A stretch of 64,000 nucleotides of DNA, taken from positions 1,364,001 through 1,428,000 of the forward strand of contig NZ_CP075184.1 of assembly GCF_020510705.1 (NCBI RefSeq), in the 5' to 3' direction. This DNA is from Acidovorax radicis (GTDB lineage: Bacteria > Pseudomonadota > Gammaproteobacteria > Burkholderiales > Burkholderiaceae_C). The notes under the pieces were generated by a model, which saw only the letters and a list, made by a program, of their open reading frames with translations, did no database searches and was not told the origin of the DNA. The position numbers and the translations under genes are program-made. Positions 26,331 through 34,969 of this stretch are shown piece after piece (the first letter of the stretch is position 1; each line of letters starts with the position of its first letter).

Positions 26331-27059
26331 ATGGCCGAAAAATCCAACAAGGTACTGCTGCAGGTCAAAGGCCTGAAAGTGGCCTACGGCGGTATCCAGG
26401 CCGTCAAGGGCGTCGACTTCGAGGTGCGCGAGGGCGAACTCGTGTCGCTGATCGGCTCCAATGGCGCCGGCAAGACCACCACCATGAAGGCCATCACCGG
26501 CACGTTGCCCCTGAACGACGGTGATATCCAGTACCTGGGCGAGAGCATCAGAGGCCAGGGTGCCTGGGACTTGGTCAAAAAAGGCCTGGTGATGGTGCCC
26601 GAGGGCCGTGGCGTGTTTGCGCGCATGACCATCACCGAGAACCTGCAGATGGGCGCCTACACACGCCGCGACAAGGCCGGCATCCTGGCTGATATCGAGC
26701 GAATGTTCACCATCTTTCCACGCCTGCGCGAACGCAAGGACCAGCTGGCCGGCACCATGTCGGGTGGCGAGCAGCAGATGCTGGCCATGGGCCGCGCACT
26801 GATGAGCCAGCCCAAGGTGCTGCTGCTGGACGAGCCCTCCATGGGCCTGTCGCCGATCATGGTGGACAAGATCTTCGAAGTGGTGCGCGACGTGTATGCG
26901 CTGGGCGTCACCATTTTGCTGGTCGAGCAGAACGCCAGCCGTGCATTGGCCATTGCCGACCGCGGCTACGTGATGGAGTCCGGCCTCATCACCATGAGTG
27001 GTCCTGGTCAGGACTTGTTGAGCGACCCCAAGGTGCGTGCCGCTTATTTGGGCGAATAA
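26331..27059 (+). CDS. livF: Branched-chain amino-acid ABC transporter ATPase LivF
   Basis: 242-aa ABC ATPase, second nucleotide-binding subunit. Walker A is G-S-N-G-A-G-K-T-T-T-M-K, the signature M-S-G-G-E-Q-Q-M-L-A-M-G-R-A-L, and Walker B V-L-L-L-D-E-P-S-M-G-L-S-P, the LivF hallmark. GGAGG precedes the start. It is last gene of the operon; a terminator hairpin follows 43 bases after the stop. Confidence 0.94.
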   Translation: MAEKSNKVLLQVKGLKVAYGGIQAVKGVDFEVREGELVSLIGSNGAGKTTTMKAITGTLPLNDGDIQYLGESIRGQGAWDLVKKGLVMVPEGRGVFARMTITENLQMGAYTRRDKAGILADIERMFTIFPRLRERKDQLAGTMSGGEQQMLAMGRALMSQPKVLLLDEPSMGLSPIMVDKIFEVVRDVYALGVTILLVEQNASRALAIADRGYVMESGLITMSGPGQDLLSDPKVRAAYLGE

Positions 27060-27101
27060 CGGACAACGACGCCCGGCGAGCCTGGGCGAGGGGTCCGATC
27101 C

Positions 27102-27133
27102 AAAGCACCTCCTGCGGGAGGTGCTTTTTTTTG
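27102..27133 (+). terminator. Terminator of the livHMGF operon
   Basis: AAAGCACCTCC / GGAGGTGCTTT stem (11 bases) with a tight loop and eight T after it. Confidence 0.88.
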
Positions 27134-27178
27134 TGCCGAACGTCGGCCTCATTGCTTGCAATGGTTGAAACCAAAGAT

Positions 27179-27233
27179 GCTATTTTTTTGATAGCTGTTA
27201 GAGTATGTGCAATAAGCGCAAAGCGGCGATTTT
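27179..27233 (+). repeat. Dispersed palindromic repeat, copy 6 (intergenic)
   Basis: GCTATTTTTTTGATAGCTGT, a degenerate left core, AATAAGCGC, GCGGCGATTTTG. It lies between the liv terminator and the DUF486 gene. Confidence 0.7.
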
Positions 27234-27285
27234 GTTCATAATTGCATCCTCATTTTCTCTGGTCGGCAGCCGCTGACGTTTGTCC

Positions 27286-27648
27286 ATGAATGCTCTTCAA
27301 TCCCTGCCGGTTTCCTTGCAGACGGTGTTGCTGCTGATTGCCAGCAACGTTTTCATGACGTTCGCCTGGTATGGGCACCTCAAAAATCTGGCCGCGTCGC
27401 CGTGGTATGTCGCGGCACTGGCGAGCTGGGGCATCGCGCTTTTTGAATATCTGCTGCAAGTGCCTGGGAACCGCATCGGTTTCACCCAATTCAACGTAGG
27501 CCAGCTCAAGATCATGCAGGAGGTGATCACGCTCAGCGTGTTTGTGCCTTTTGCCGTTTTCTATATGGACCAGCCTCTCAAATGGGACTACCTATGGGCC
27601 GGTTTGTGCATGGTGGGCGCTGTGTATTTCATTTTTCGGGGGGCGTGA
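27286..27648 (+). CDS. DUF486 family small membrane protein
   Basis: 120-aa protein with four predicted membrane helices and the DUF486 pattern (F-M-T-F-A-W-Y-G-H-L, then E-Y-x-L-Q-V-P-x-N-R-I-G and a late A-V-Y-F-I-F). It resembles half of a drug/metabolite transporter and may work as a dimer; the substrate is unknown. The ATG at 27286 has no strong ribosome-binding site. The upstream region holds a palindromic repeat copy. Confidence 0.8.
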   Translation: MNALQSLPVSLQTVLLLIASNVFMTFAWYGHLKNLAASPWYVAALASWGIALFEYLLQVPGNRIGFTQFNVGQLKIMQEVITLSVFVPFAVFYMDQPLKWDYLWAGLCMVGAVYFIFRGA

Positions 27649-27817
27649 GAATCGATGGTTGCACGCGCTTGAACGGGTGGCCGGTGTTCTCATGGACCGA
27701 TGTGCATGCGGGCGCCTCTTGCGCCGGGACTGACGGTTAAACTCCGCGGGTCTTTAAAAGTCATGCTGTTGTCATGATTTGGCCTCTTCCAAAAAACGAT
27801 CCCCTCCAGGAGTTCCC

Positions 27818-28465
27818 ATGCTGTTTGCCAAGCTGTTGCCACGCGAAGGCAATTTTTTCGAAATGTTCAACCAGCATGCGGACCGCATCGTCGAGGCGGC
27901 CCGGGCCTTCTCGCAACTGGTGGCCAACTACAGCGACCCGCACCTGCGCGACAAATACAACCAGGATGTGGACAACGCCGAGCGTGCCGCCGACCGTGTG
28001 ACGCACGAGGTGAACAAGGCCATCCACAAGACCTTCATCACCCCCATCGATCGCGAGCAGATCCACACGCTGATCAACACCATGGACGATGTGGCCGACC
28101 TCATCCAGGACTCGGCTGAAACCATGGCGCTGTACGACGTGCACCACATGACCGACGAGATCACGCGCCTGACCGATCTGAGCCTCAAGTGCTGCGAGCG
28201 ACTGCGTGATGCCGTGAAGCTGCTCGACAAGATCGCAGACCCCGCCGTGGCCGAAGCCGCGCTCAAGACCTGCGAGGAGATCGACAAGCTCGAATCCGAC
28301 GCCGACCGTGTCATGCGCAGCGCCATGAGCAAGCTGTTTCGCGAAGAGCCCGATGTGCGCGAAGTCATCAAGCTCAAGGCCATTTACGAGCTGCTGGAAA
28401 CCATCACCGACAAGTGCGAAGACGTGGCCAACTGCATCGAGGGCATCGTCCTCGAGAACTCCTGA
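27818..28465 (+). CDS. DUF47 (PhoU-like) phosphate-transport accessory protein
   Basis: 215-aa all-helical protein of the DUF47/TIGR00153 family, related to PhoU. The pattern includes F-F-E-M-F-N-Q-H-A, a series of E/D-x-x-A-D-R motifs (E-R-A-A-D-R-V-T-H-E and E-S-D-A-D-R-V), and the C-terminal Y-E-L-L-E-T-I-T-D-K-C-E-D-V-A. Such proteins are encoded next to PiT transporters and are thought to control them or bind metal clusters. Here the pit gene follows 15 bases downstream. CCAGGAG precedes the start. Confidence 0.88.
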   Translation: MLFAKLLPREGNFFEMFNQHADRIVEAARAFSQLVANYSDPHLRDKYNQDVDNAERAADRVTHEVNKAIHKTFITPIDREQIHTLINTMDDVADLIQDSAETMALYDVHHMTDEITRLTDLSLKCCERLRDAVKLLDKIADPAVAEAALKTCEEIDKLESDADRVMRSAMSKLFREEPDVREVIKLKAIYELLETITDKCEDVANCIEGIVLENS

Positions 28466-28480
28466 TTCGTCGGATAAAGC

Positions 28481-29491
28481 ATGGAAACCGTACAAACGAC
28501 CCTGTGGGTTGTGGTTCTGCTTGTGGCGCTGGCGATCCTGTTCGACTTCATGAACGGGTTTCACGATGCCGCCAACTCGATTGCCACTGTTGTCTCCACC
28601 GGTGTACTTAAGCCCGCTCAGGCGGTGTTATTTGCCGCCTTTTTCAACTGTGTGGCCATTTGGGTGTTTCACCTGAGTGTGGCTGCCACCGTGGGCAAGG
28701 GCATTGTTCAGCCGGGGGTGGTGGACACCCATGTGGTGTTTGGCGCCCTGGTGGGCGCCATCACCTGGAACGTGATTACCTGGTACTACGGCATTCCCAG
28801 CAGTTCATCGCACGCACTGATTGGCGGCATTGTCGGTGCCGTGATCGCCAAGGCGGGCGCCGGGGCACTCATCTCGGGTGGCATTCTGAAAACGGTGGCC
28901 TTCATTTTCGTCTCGCCGTTGCTGGGTTTTGCGCTGGGCTCGCTCATGATGGTGGTGGTCGCGTGGGTCTTCCGGCGAATGCGACCCAGCAAGGTGGACA
29001 AGTGGTTCAGGCGGCTTCAGTTGATATCCGCGGGGGCCTACAGCCTGGGCCACGGTGGCAATGATGCGCAGAAAACCATCGGCATTATCTGGCTGCTGCT
29101 GATTGCCACGGGGTATTCGTCATCGTCTGACGCGTCGCCTCCCACCTGGGTCATTGCAAGTTGTTATCTTGCGATTGGCATGGGGACCATGTTTGGGGGC
29201 TGGCGCATCGTGAAGACCATGGGCCAGAAGATCACCAAGCTCAAACCGGTCGGGGGCTTTTGCGCCGAGACGGGGGGGGCGTTGACCTTGTTTCTGGCCA
29301 CCGCGCTGGGGATTCCGGTTTCCACCACACACACCATTACCGGCGCCATTGTGGGCGTGGGATCGGTACAGCGCGCCAGCGCGGTGCGCTGGGGTGTGGC
29401 TGGCAACATCATCTGGGCGTGGGTTCTGACCATCCCGGCCAGCGCATTTGTTGCTGCGGTTGCCTATTGGGTCAGCCTGCAGATCTTTTGA
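28481..29491 (+). CDS. pit: PiT-family inorganic phosphate transporter
   Basis: 336-aa inner-membrane low-affinity phosphate (metal-phosphate) symporter. The two inverted PiT signatures are visible: F-D-F-M-N-G-F-H-D-A-A-N-S-I-A near residue 25 and G-H-G-G-N-D-A-Q-K-T-I-G near 190. There are about ten hydrophobic segments. Operon with the DUF47 gene, and a strong terminator hairpin follows. Confidence 0.92.
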   Translation: METVQTTLWVVVLLVALAILFDFMNGFHDAANSIATVVSTGVLKPAQAVLFAAFFNCVAIWVFHLSVAATVGKGIVQPGVVDTHVVFGALVGAITWNVITWYYGIPSSSSHALIGGIVGAVIAKAGAGALISGGILKTVAFIFVSPLLGFALGSLMMVVVAWVFRRMRPSKVDKWFRRLQLISAGAYSLGHGGNDAQKTIGIIWLLLIATGYSSSSDASPPTWVIASCYLAIGMGTMFGGWRIVKTMGQKITKLKPVGGFCAETGGALTLFLATALGIPVSTTHTITGAIVGVGSVQRASAVRWGVAGNIIWAWVLTIPASAFVAAVAYWVSLQIF

Positions 29492-29539
29492 TGATCCGCA
29501 GTGGCTGGTGATGCGCTGCTGGAGAAAACCAAACCCCCA

Positions 29540-29579
29540 CCAAACGCCCCTGCAGACCGAAGTCTGTAGGGGCGTTTGG
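29540..29579 (+). terminator. Strong hairpin terminator after pit
   Basis: 18-base stem starting CCAAACGCCCCTGCAGAC, with a CGAA tetraloop. The downstream T run is short (GGGTTT). It lies between the convergent pit and TM2 genes and can serve both. Confidence 0.75.
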
Positions 29580-29606
29580 GTTTATGGCACTCGATACATG
29601 GGGTGC

Positions 29607-30053
29607 TTACTGCGAGATCTTGCGTGCTTCTTCGATCTGGTATTCAAAGTAGCGCTGAAAGCTGAACGCCAGGCTTGCCATCAGCACGGCCGTGCCGACC
29701 ATGAGAGACACCACAATGGCCCCGATGGTGATCCATTGCGTCCTGCCCGGTTGGGCATCTGGTGCGGCGGTGGGGTTGAAGCGCGCATTCCATACCTCTG
29801 GCGTCATCAGCGCGTAAAGGATGGCGCGCAGCGCGCACGCCGCGATCGTGAATCCCAGCAGGGGTATCAGCACCCAGCTGTAATGATCATCCTGTCCGAG
29901 TTCCTGCACCCGCTGGATGCCATAGATTCCCAGCGCGGTTGGGATAGGCAACAACCAGCCCAGCATGTCGCCGAAGCCGTGCAGATAAAAGCGATGCAGG
30001 CCCAGCGGCCCGCCAAAAAAAGTGAGCCATGCCGCGACAGTTTTGTTTTTCAT
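29607..30053 (-). CDS. TM2-domain membrane protein
   Basis: 148-aa protein. The N-terminal half is a TM2 domain: A-W-L-T-F-F-G-G-P-L-G-L-H-R-F-Y-L-H-G-F, with two helices joined by a turn. Two more hydrophobic stretches follow (about 60-80 and 110-132) and a charged C-terminus. The function of TM2 proteins is unknown. The start at 30053 is fixed by the beginning of the TM2 homology. Upstream codons in this frame overlap the acetyltransferase gene and are not real. Confidence 0.72.
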   Translation of the reverse strand: MKNKTVAAWLTFFGGPLGLHRFYLHGFGDMLGWLLPIPTALGIYGIQRVQELGQDDHYSWVLIPLLGFTIAACALRAILYALMTPEVWNARFNPTAAPDAQPGRTQWITIGAIVVSLMVGTAVLMASLAFSFQRYFEYQIEEARKISQ

Positions 30054-30088
30054 GCCCCGATTATGGCGAGCGCGGGTTCCGCGCCGCC

Positions 30089-30610
30089 TTATTCGGGTGA
30101 TGTGGTGTCGCCAGCGCCGATGGTCTTTTCCATGAGCACGATGTCGCGCCAGGCGCCAAATTTCCAGCCCACGGATCGCATGATGCCGACGTCGGTAAAG
30201 CCCAGCGCCCGGTGCACTCCGATCGAGCCGGCATTGGCCGAGTCGCCAATGACCGCCAGCAGCTTGCGGACACCGGCCGCCTGCGCCTGAACCGCCAGTT
30301 CGGCCAGCAGCTTGCGGCCTAGGCCCATCCCTCGGGCCTGGTCCGCGACATAAATCGAGTCTTCCGCAGAGAAGCGGTAGGCCGGACGTGGTTTGAACCA
30401 GTTGGCATAGGCAAAACCGAGCACCTGGCCGTCTTTTTCGGCCACAAGCCATGGCAAACCACGGGCCAGCACGTCGGCGCGGCGGCCCGCCATGTCGGTT
30501 TCGGACGGGGGATCGATTTCGAAAGTGCCGGTGCCGTGCAGCACATGGTGTTGGTAAATGGCCGTGATGGCTGGGATATCGCTGTCGATGCTGGGGCGGA
30601 TGGTGGGCAT
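30089..30610 (-). CDS. GNAT-family N-acetyltransferase (phosphinothricin-acetyltransferase-like)
   Basis: 173-aa GNAT enzyme. It begins I-R-P-S-I-D-S-D-I-P-A-I-T-A-I-Y, with T-F-E-I-D-P-P as in PAT/YncA-type enzymes, the acetyl-CoA loop Q-A-R-G-M-G-L-G-R-K-L-L and a later S-I-G-V-H-R-A-L-G-F. It would acetylate an amino group on an amino-acid-like or toxic substrate; the substrate cannot be told. It is divergent from rpsP, with 145 bases between. Confidence 0.85.
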   Translation of the reverse strand: MPTIRPSIDSDIPAITAIYQHHVLHGTGTFEIDPPSETDMAGRRADVLARGLPWLVAEKDGQVLGFAYANWFKPRPAYRFSAEDSIYVADQARGMGLGRKLLAELAVQAQAAGVRKLLAVIGDSANAGSIGVHRALGFTDVGIMRSVGWKFGAWRDIVLMEKTIGAGDTTSPE

Positions 30611-30755
30611 TTTGAAGAAAGAGATATACTCGCGGGCTTTGCAGCGTGTCGCTGGCCGGGTGGCCATGTCGCGTGTCTCAAGCGTTGCGAATATGGTTGC
30701 GAACACTGTGGCTCAAGGCAAATGTTGCCGGAGTTCACCACCCGAAGGATAAATC

Positions 30756-31007
30756 ATGGTCGTCATTCGACTCTCTCGCGGCGGCTCCAAGGGCCGTCCT
30801 TTCTTCAATATCGTTGTTGCTGACAAGCGCGTGCGCCGTGATGGCCGCTTTATCGAGCGTATTGGCTTCTACAACCCCACTGCCAAGGAAACCGAAGAGG
30901 GCCTGCGCATCGTGCAAGACCGTCTGGCTTACTGGGTGGGTGTGGGCGCACAAACTTCGCCTACCGTGGACCGCCTGATCAAGCAAGCTGCCAAGAAGGC
31001 TGCTTAA
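30756..31007 (+). CDS. rpsP: 30S ribosomal protein S16
   Basis: 83-aa S16, starting [16 protein letters not shown] and containing [21 protein letters not shown]. First gene of the rpsP-rimM-trmD-rplS operon. A TATACT box at 30625 is a possible -10, without a convincing -35. A strong hairpin directly after the stop separates it from rimM and would reduce downstream expression. Confidence 0.97.
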   Translation: MVVIRLSRGGSKGRPFFNIVVADKRVRRDGRFIERIGFYNPTAKETEEGLRIVQDRLAYWVGVGAQTSPTVDRLIKQAAKKAA

Positions 31008-31015
31008 AGCTCCCT

Positions 31016-31062
31016 GAAAAGGGCGGGTTTCGTCGGCTTGCCGCACGAAACCCGCCCTTTTC
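31016..31062 (+). terminator. Large hairpin between rpsP and rimM (attenuator-like)
   Basis: Perfect 18-base stem beginning GAAAAGGGCGGGTTTCGT and closing with its exact complement, 11-base loop, four T at the end of the right arm. It lies 9 bases after the rpsP stop and 18 before rimM. Confidence 0.8.
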
Positions 31063-31080
31063 CTATTCTGGATTCACACC

Positions 31081-31653
31081 ATGGTCACTACCCTGTCCCT
31101 AGAGCCCACACAACTGCCAGCCGATGCCGTCGAGGTGGGGCGTATTGCTGACGCCTGGGGTATCAAGGGCTGGTTCAAGGTGTTGTCCCACAGCAGCAAC
31201 CCTGCGGCGCTGTTTTCGGCGAAGCAGTGGTATCTGCAGCCGTCCGAACGTGGCGCCAAAACGTTTGCCGGAACAGTGCTCTTGCCTATTCGGCAGGCCA
31301 AGGAACATTCCGACACCGTGGTGGCCTGGGCGCAAGGCATCGATGACCGCGATGCGGCCGAGGCGCTGCGCGGCGCCCGCATTTTTGTGCCGCGGTCGAG
31401 TTTCCCGTCCACCACCGGCGACGACGAGTATTACTGGGTCGATCTGATCGGCCTGGAGGTCGTCAACCGCGAAGGTGTGGCGCTGGGGCTGGTGCAGGAT
31501 TTGATGTCCACAGGCCCGCAGACGGTGCTTGTGTTGGCCTATGAGCAAGACGGCAAGGCGCAAGAGCGCATGATTCCTTTTGTGTCGGCTTTTGTCGATA
31601 AGGTCGACCTGCCCGGCAAACGCATTACGGTCGACTGGCAGCCTGACTATTGA
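31081..31653 (+). CDS. rimM: Ribosome maturation factor RimM
   Basis: 190-aa factor for maturation of the 30S head, binding S19. The N-terminal beta-barrel has V-G-R-I-A-D-A-W-G-I-K-G-W, and the C-terminal PRC barrel has Y-Y-W-V-D-L-I-G-L-E-V and I-P-F-V-x-x-F-V. Position between S16 and TrmD is the standard one. The start is an ATG right after the rpsP hairpin, with little room for a ribosome-binding site. Confidence 0.95.
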   Translation: MVTTLSLEPTQLPADAVEVGRIADAWGIKGWFKVLSHSSNPAALFSAKQWYLQPSERGAKTFAGTVLLPIRQAKEHSDTVVAWAQGIDDRDAAEALRGARIFVPRSSFPSTTGDDEYYWVDLIGLEVVNREGVALGLVQDLMSTGPQTVLVLAYEQDGKAQERMIPFVSAFVDKVDLPGKRITVDWQPDY

Positions 31654-31676
31654 TGTATTGAGGGGGCATTGCTTCA

Positions 31677-32450
31677 ATGCAGCCGCGCACCATGCGCTTT
31701 GACATCATCACCCTGTTTCCCGAACTGTTTGCGCCGTTTCTAGCGAGTGGTGTGACCCGCCGTGCCTACGCGGGTGGCCAGGTCGATGTGCGCCTTTGGA
31801 ATCCGCGTGACCATGCCGAGGGCAACTACCGCCGTGTCGATGACCGCCCCTTCGGAGGTGGCCCCGGCATGGTGATGATGGCGGAACCACTGCTGCGTTG
31901 CCTTGCCGCCATCCGCACCGAACGCAATGAGCCCGACGGTGAAAAGGCCCCCTTGGTTCTTTTTTCACCCATTGGCGAAGCACTGAACCACGCTGGCGTC
32001 GAACGCTGGTCGGCGAGCGCTGGCGCTGTGCTGCTTTGCGGGCGCTACGAAGGCATTGACCAGCGTTTTATCGACGCATATGTCGATCGGCAGGTGAGTC
32101 TGGGTGATTTTGTGCTCTCAGGAGGCGAAATCGCCGCCATGGCGTTGCTCGATGCCGTGGCCCGCCTGCAGCCGGGCGTGCTGAACGACGAGGGCAGCCA
32201 TCAGCTCGACAGTTTCAACCCCGCACTGGACGGCTTGCTCGACTGCCCGCACTACACAAGGCCGGAGGTGTGGGCGCAACAACACGTGCCTGCCGCGCTG
32301 ATGTCGGGCCACCATACGCAGATTGAGCGCTGGCGGCGTGATCAGCGTCTGGCCATCACGGCCCGGCACAGGCCTGATCTGATTGACGCGGCACGCAAGG
32401 CCGGGCGCCTGACGCCCGCAGACGAAGCGGTATTGGTGAAGATTGGCTGA
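31677..32450 (+). CDS. trmD: tRNA (guanine-N1)-methyltransferase
   Basis: 257-aa SPOUT methylase that makes m1G37 in tRNAs and prevents frameshifting. It has F-D-I-I-T-L-F-P-E-L-F, D-D-R-P-F-G-G-G-P-G-M-V-M, the trefoil-knot motifs L-L-C-G-R-Y-E-G-I-D-Q-R and S-L-G-D-F-V-L-S-G-G-E, and P-H-Y-T-R-P near the C-terminus. Start could be 31677 or the Met five codons later; AGGGGGC favours 31677. The rplS promoter lies over its last codons. Confidence 0.95.
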   Translation: MQPRTMRFDIITLFPELFAPFLASGVTRRAYAGGQVDVRLWNPRDHAEGNYRRVDDRPFGGGPGMVMMAEPLLRCLAAIRTERNEPDGEKAPLVLFSPIGEALNHAGVERWSASAGAVLLCGRYEGIDQRFIDAYVDRQVSLGDFVLSGGEIAAMALLDAVARLQPGVLNDEGSHQLDSFNPALDGLLDCPHYTRPEVWAQQHVPAALMSGHHTQIERWRRDQRLAITARHRPDLIDAARKAGRLTPADEAVLVKIG

Positions 32451-32461
32451 ATTGCTATAAT
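32433..32461 (+). promoter_or_regulatory. rplS: Internal promoter for rplS
   Basis: TTGGTG and a perfect TATAAT 17 bases apart, overlapping the 3' end of trmD, 118 bases before rplS. It would give L19 its own supply, uncoupled from RimM and TrmD. Confidence 0.65.
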
Positions 32462-32578
32462 CAAAGGCTTTTCGATCCTCTGGCCGGCCGTTTTGACTGG
32501 GATTTCTCCCGCAAAACATTGAGACGTCAATCCCGACGCTGCCACTTTTGGCGCGGACATGATCGTTGGATGTGAAAA

Positions 32579-32962
<384 letters not shown>

Positions 32963-32981
32963 GGCGAGGGATTCATCCTTG

Positions 32982-33019
32982 AAAGCCGCTACAGCGTTCG
33001 CCTGTAGCGGCTTTTTGTT
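32982..33019 (+). terminator. Terminator of the rpsP-rplS operon
   Basis: AAAGCCGCTACAG / CTGTAGCGGCTTT, a 13-base perfect stem followed by TTGTTTTT. Confidence 0.9.
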
Positions 33020-33055
33020 TTTCTGGCCCTTTAAAGCGCTCTGAGGTTGCGTTAC

Positions 33056-33775
33056 GTGAACCGTCCTTCCACCTCCTCTGTCTCGTCTGTCATTGCTCCC
33101 CTGTCGAGCCTGCCTGATTTTGACCCCCGTCTTGTGCCCGTGGTGGGCGTGGACGCTCATTTGCCTGCCGTATCGGGTGATCGGCAGACGCCCCAGTCGC
33201 TGCGTGCTCGCTTCGCCCAACCGCCCCGTTGGGAGCCCGAGGTGGTGCTGGAAAAGAAATTTATGAACCGTGAGCCGGCGCATGCCTCTGTGTTGCTGGC
33301 CGTCGTCATGCGGGAGCAGCCTATGGTGTTGCTCACGGAGCGCACGGCGCACCTGTCCACCCATTCGGGGCAGGTGGCGTTTCCGGGCGGCCGGGCTGAT
33401 CCGGAAGACGCCACCCCTGCCGACACCGCCTTGCGAGAAGCTCAAGAGGAAGTGGGGCTTGCGCCGGAGTTCGTGGAGGTGCTGGGCAGCTTGGCTACCT
33501 ATGTGACGGGGTCATCGTTCATCATCACACCGGTGGTGGCGCTGGTGAGGCCGGACTGCGTGCTCGCACCCAACCCCTATGAAGTGGCGGACATCTTCGA
33601 AGTGCCTCTGGCATTTTTGCTCGACCCTGCCAACCACCGGCGCCACGTCTTCGATCGGGACGGCGTGCACCGCGAATGGTTTTCGATGCCATACCAGGAC
33701 GGCCCCAAGAACCATTTCATCTGGGGGGCTACGGCTGGCATGCTGCGCAACTTCTATCGTTTCATGCAGGCCTGA
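33056..33775 (+). CDS. CoA pyrophosphatase (Nudix hydrolase)
   Basis: 239-aa Nudix enzyme. The Nudix box is intact: G-G-R-A-D-P-E-D, with D-T-A-L-R-E-A-Q-E-E-V-G-L completing the G-x5-E-x7-R-E-x2-E-E-x-G-L pattern. The flanking S-x-H-x-G-Q-V-A-F-P-G-G is the NuCoA motif of CoA pyrophosphatases, which cleave CoA to 3',5'-ADP and 4'-phosphopantetheine. GTG at 33056 is chosen because GAGG precedes it by about ten bases; the in-frame TTG nine bases earlier is too close to that site. Confidence 0.88.
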   Translation: MNRPSTSSVSSVIAPLSSLPDFDPRLVPVVGVDAHLPAVSGDRQTPQSLRARFAQPPRWEPEVVLEKKFMNREPAHASVLLAVVMREQPMVLLTERTAHLSTHSGQVAFPGGRADPEDATPADTALREAQEEVGLAPEFVEVLGSLATYVTGSSFIITPVVALVRPDCVLAPNPYEVADIFEVPLAFLLDPANHRRHVFDRDGVHREWFSMPYQDGPKNHFIWGATAGMLRNFYRFMQA

Positions 33776-33827
33776 CGACCGCAGATCCGGCACGCGGGGG
33801 CGTTAACCGCCAGTATCATTGCGCTCC

Positions 33828-34814
33828 ATGAGCTTCTTCGCCATCCTGTTCGCTTTGCTGATAGAGCAGGCGCGCCCTCTGGCACGCAGCAACCCGATCC
33901 ACGCGGGTTTGCGGGCGTGGGCTTTGTCTGTGAGTCGCAATTTCGATGCAGGAAAATCCCACCATGGCTGGGTGGCATGGTCTCTGGCGGTGCTGTTGCC
34001 CTCGCTGGTCACGCTGGCGATCCACTGGCTGCTTCTGTGGGGGTTGGGCTGGCCGTTTGCCGTGGTATGGAGCGTGGCCGTGCTGTATGTCACGCTGGGT
34101 TTCAGGCAGTTCAGCCACCATTTCACCGGTATTCGCGATGCACTGGAAGAAGGTGACGAAAACGCGGCGCGCGAGCGGCTTGCGCATTGGCAACAGGTGG
34201 ATGTGGTGGCCTTGCCCCGCAGCGAAATCGTGCGCCATGTGATCGAGTATTCCGTGTTGGCGGCGCATCGGCACGTGTTTGGCGTGTTGGCCTGGTTTTC
34301 GGTGCTGGCGGCTCTGGGCCTTGGCCCCACCGGTGCGGTGTTGTATCGGCTGGCTGAGTTTGTCTCGCGGTACTGGCACCCCAAGGAGCGCGTCGGAGCC
34401 CCGGCCGCGAGCCCGTCGCTGCAGCGTGCGTCGGCATTGGCGTGGACAGGGATCGACTGGTTACCTGCGCGGCTGACGGCCTTGAGTTTTGCCGTGGTGG
34501 GCAGTTTTGAAGAGGCCATTGAGGGCTGGCGTTTTCATGCGCAGCGTTTCCCCAACGACAATGATGGGGTGGTGCTGGCCGCGACGGCCGGGGCCATCAA
34601 CGTGCGCCTGGGGGGCGAGGCCTTGAAAGCGCGCACCAGCGTGAGCGCGCCTCAGGGCCTTGAGATCGATGCCGATATGGGTGACAGCGATGCCACCCCC
34701 GGCCGGGAGCCCGAGGTCGGTCACCTGCGCAGTGTGGTGGGGCTGGTGTGGCGCTCTGTGGTGGTCTGGATGCTGCTGCTGGCACTGCTGACCCTGGCCC
34801 GCCTGCTGGGCTGA
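33828..34814 (+). CDS. CobD/CbiB-family membrane protein
   Basis: 328-aa membrane protein similar to the CobD/CbiB family (adenosylcobinamide-phosphate synthase) or the AmpE-like branch. It has hydrophobic segments about 1-15, 45-90, 145-175 and the last 25 residues, with a conserved-looking early A-L-L-I-E-Q-A-R-P and a later S-F-E-E-A-I-E-G-W. No cobalamin genes are nearby, so a true cobamide role is doubtful. A TATCAT hexamer ends eight bases before the ATG, and no ribosome-binding site is seen. Confidence 0.7.
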   Translation: MSFFAILFALLIEQARPLARSNPIHAGLRAWALSVSRNFDAGKSHHGWVAWSLAVLLPSLVTLAIHWLLLWGLGWPFAVVWSVAVLYVTLGFRQFSHHFTGIRDALEEGDENAARERLAHWQQVDVVALPRSEIVRHVIEYSVLAAHRHVFGVLAWFSVLAALGLGPTGAVLYRLAEFVSRYWHPKERVGAPAASPSLQRASALAWTGIDWLPARLTALSFAVVGSFEEAIEGWRFHAQRFPNDNDGVVLAATAGAINVRLGGEALKARTSVSAPQGLEIDADMGDSDATPGREPEVGHLRSVVGLVWRSVVVWMLLLALLTLARLLG

Positions 34815-34969
34815 ATCGCACCGCCACCTGCCGCGCGCAGCGCTACGGACAACCGCCGGCATTTCCCATTGCTCGAAACGCTCAGTGCATCGTGCGTCGC
34901 AGCCCTGCGAGCGTCCGCTGCGCAATGGCTTGTTCGCTCTTTGTTTCTCTTGCTTTTTGGCGCCTGTGC

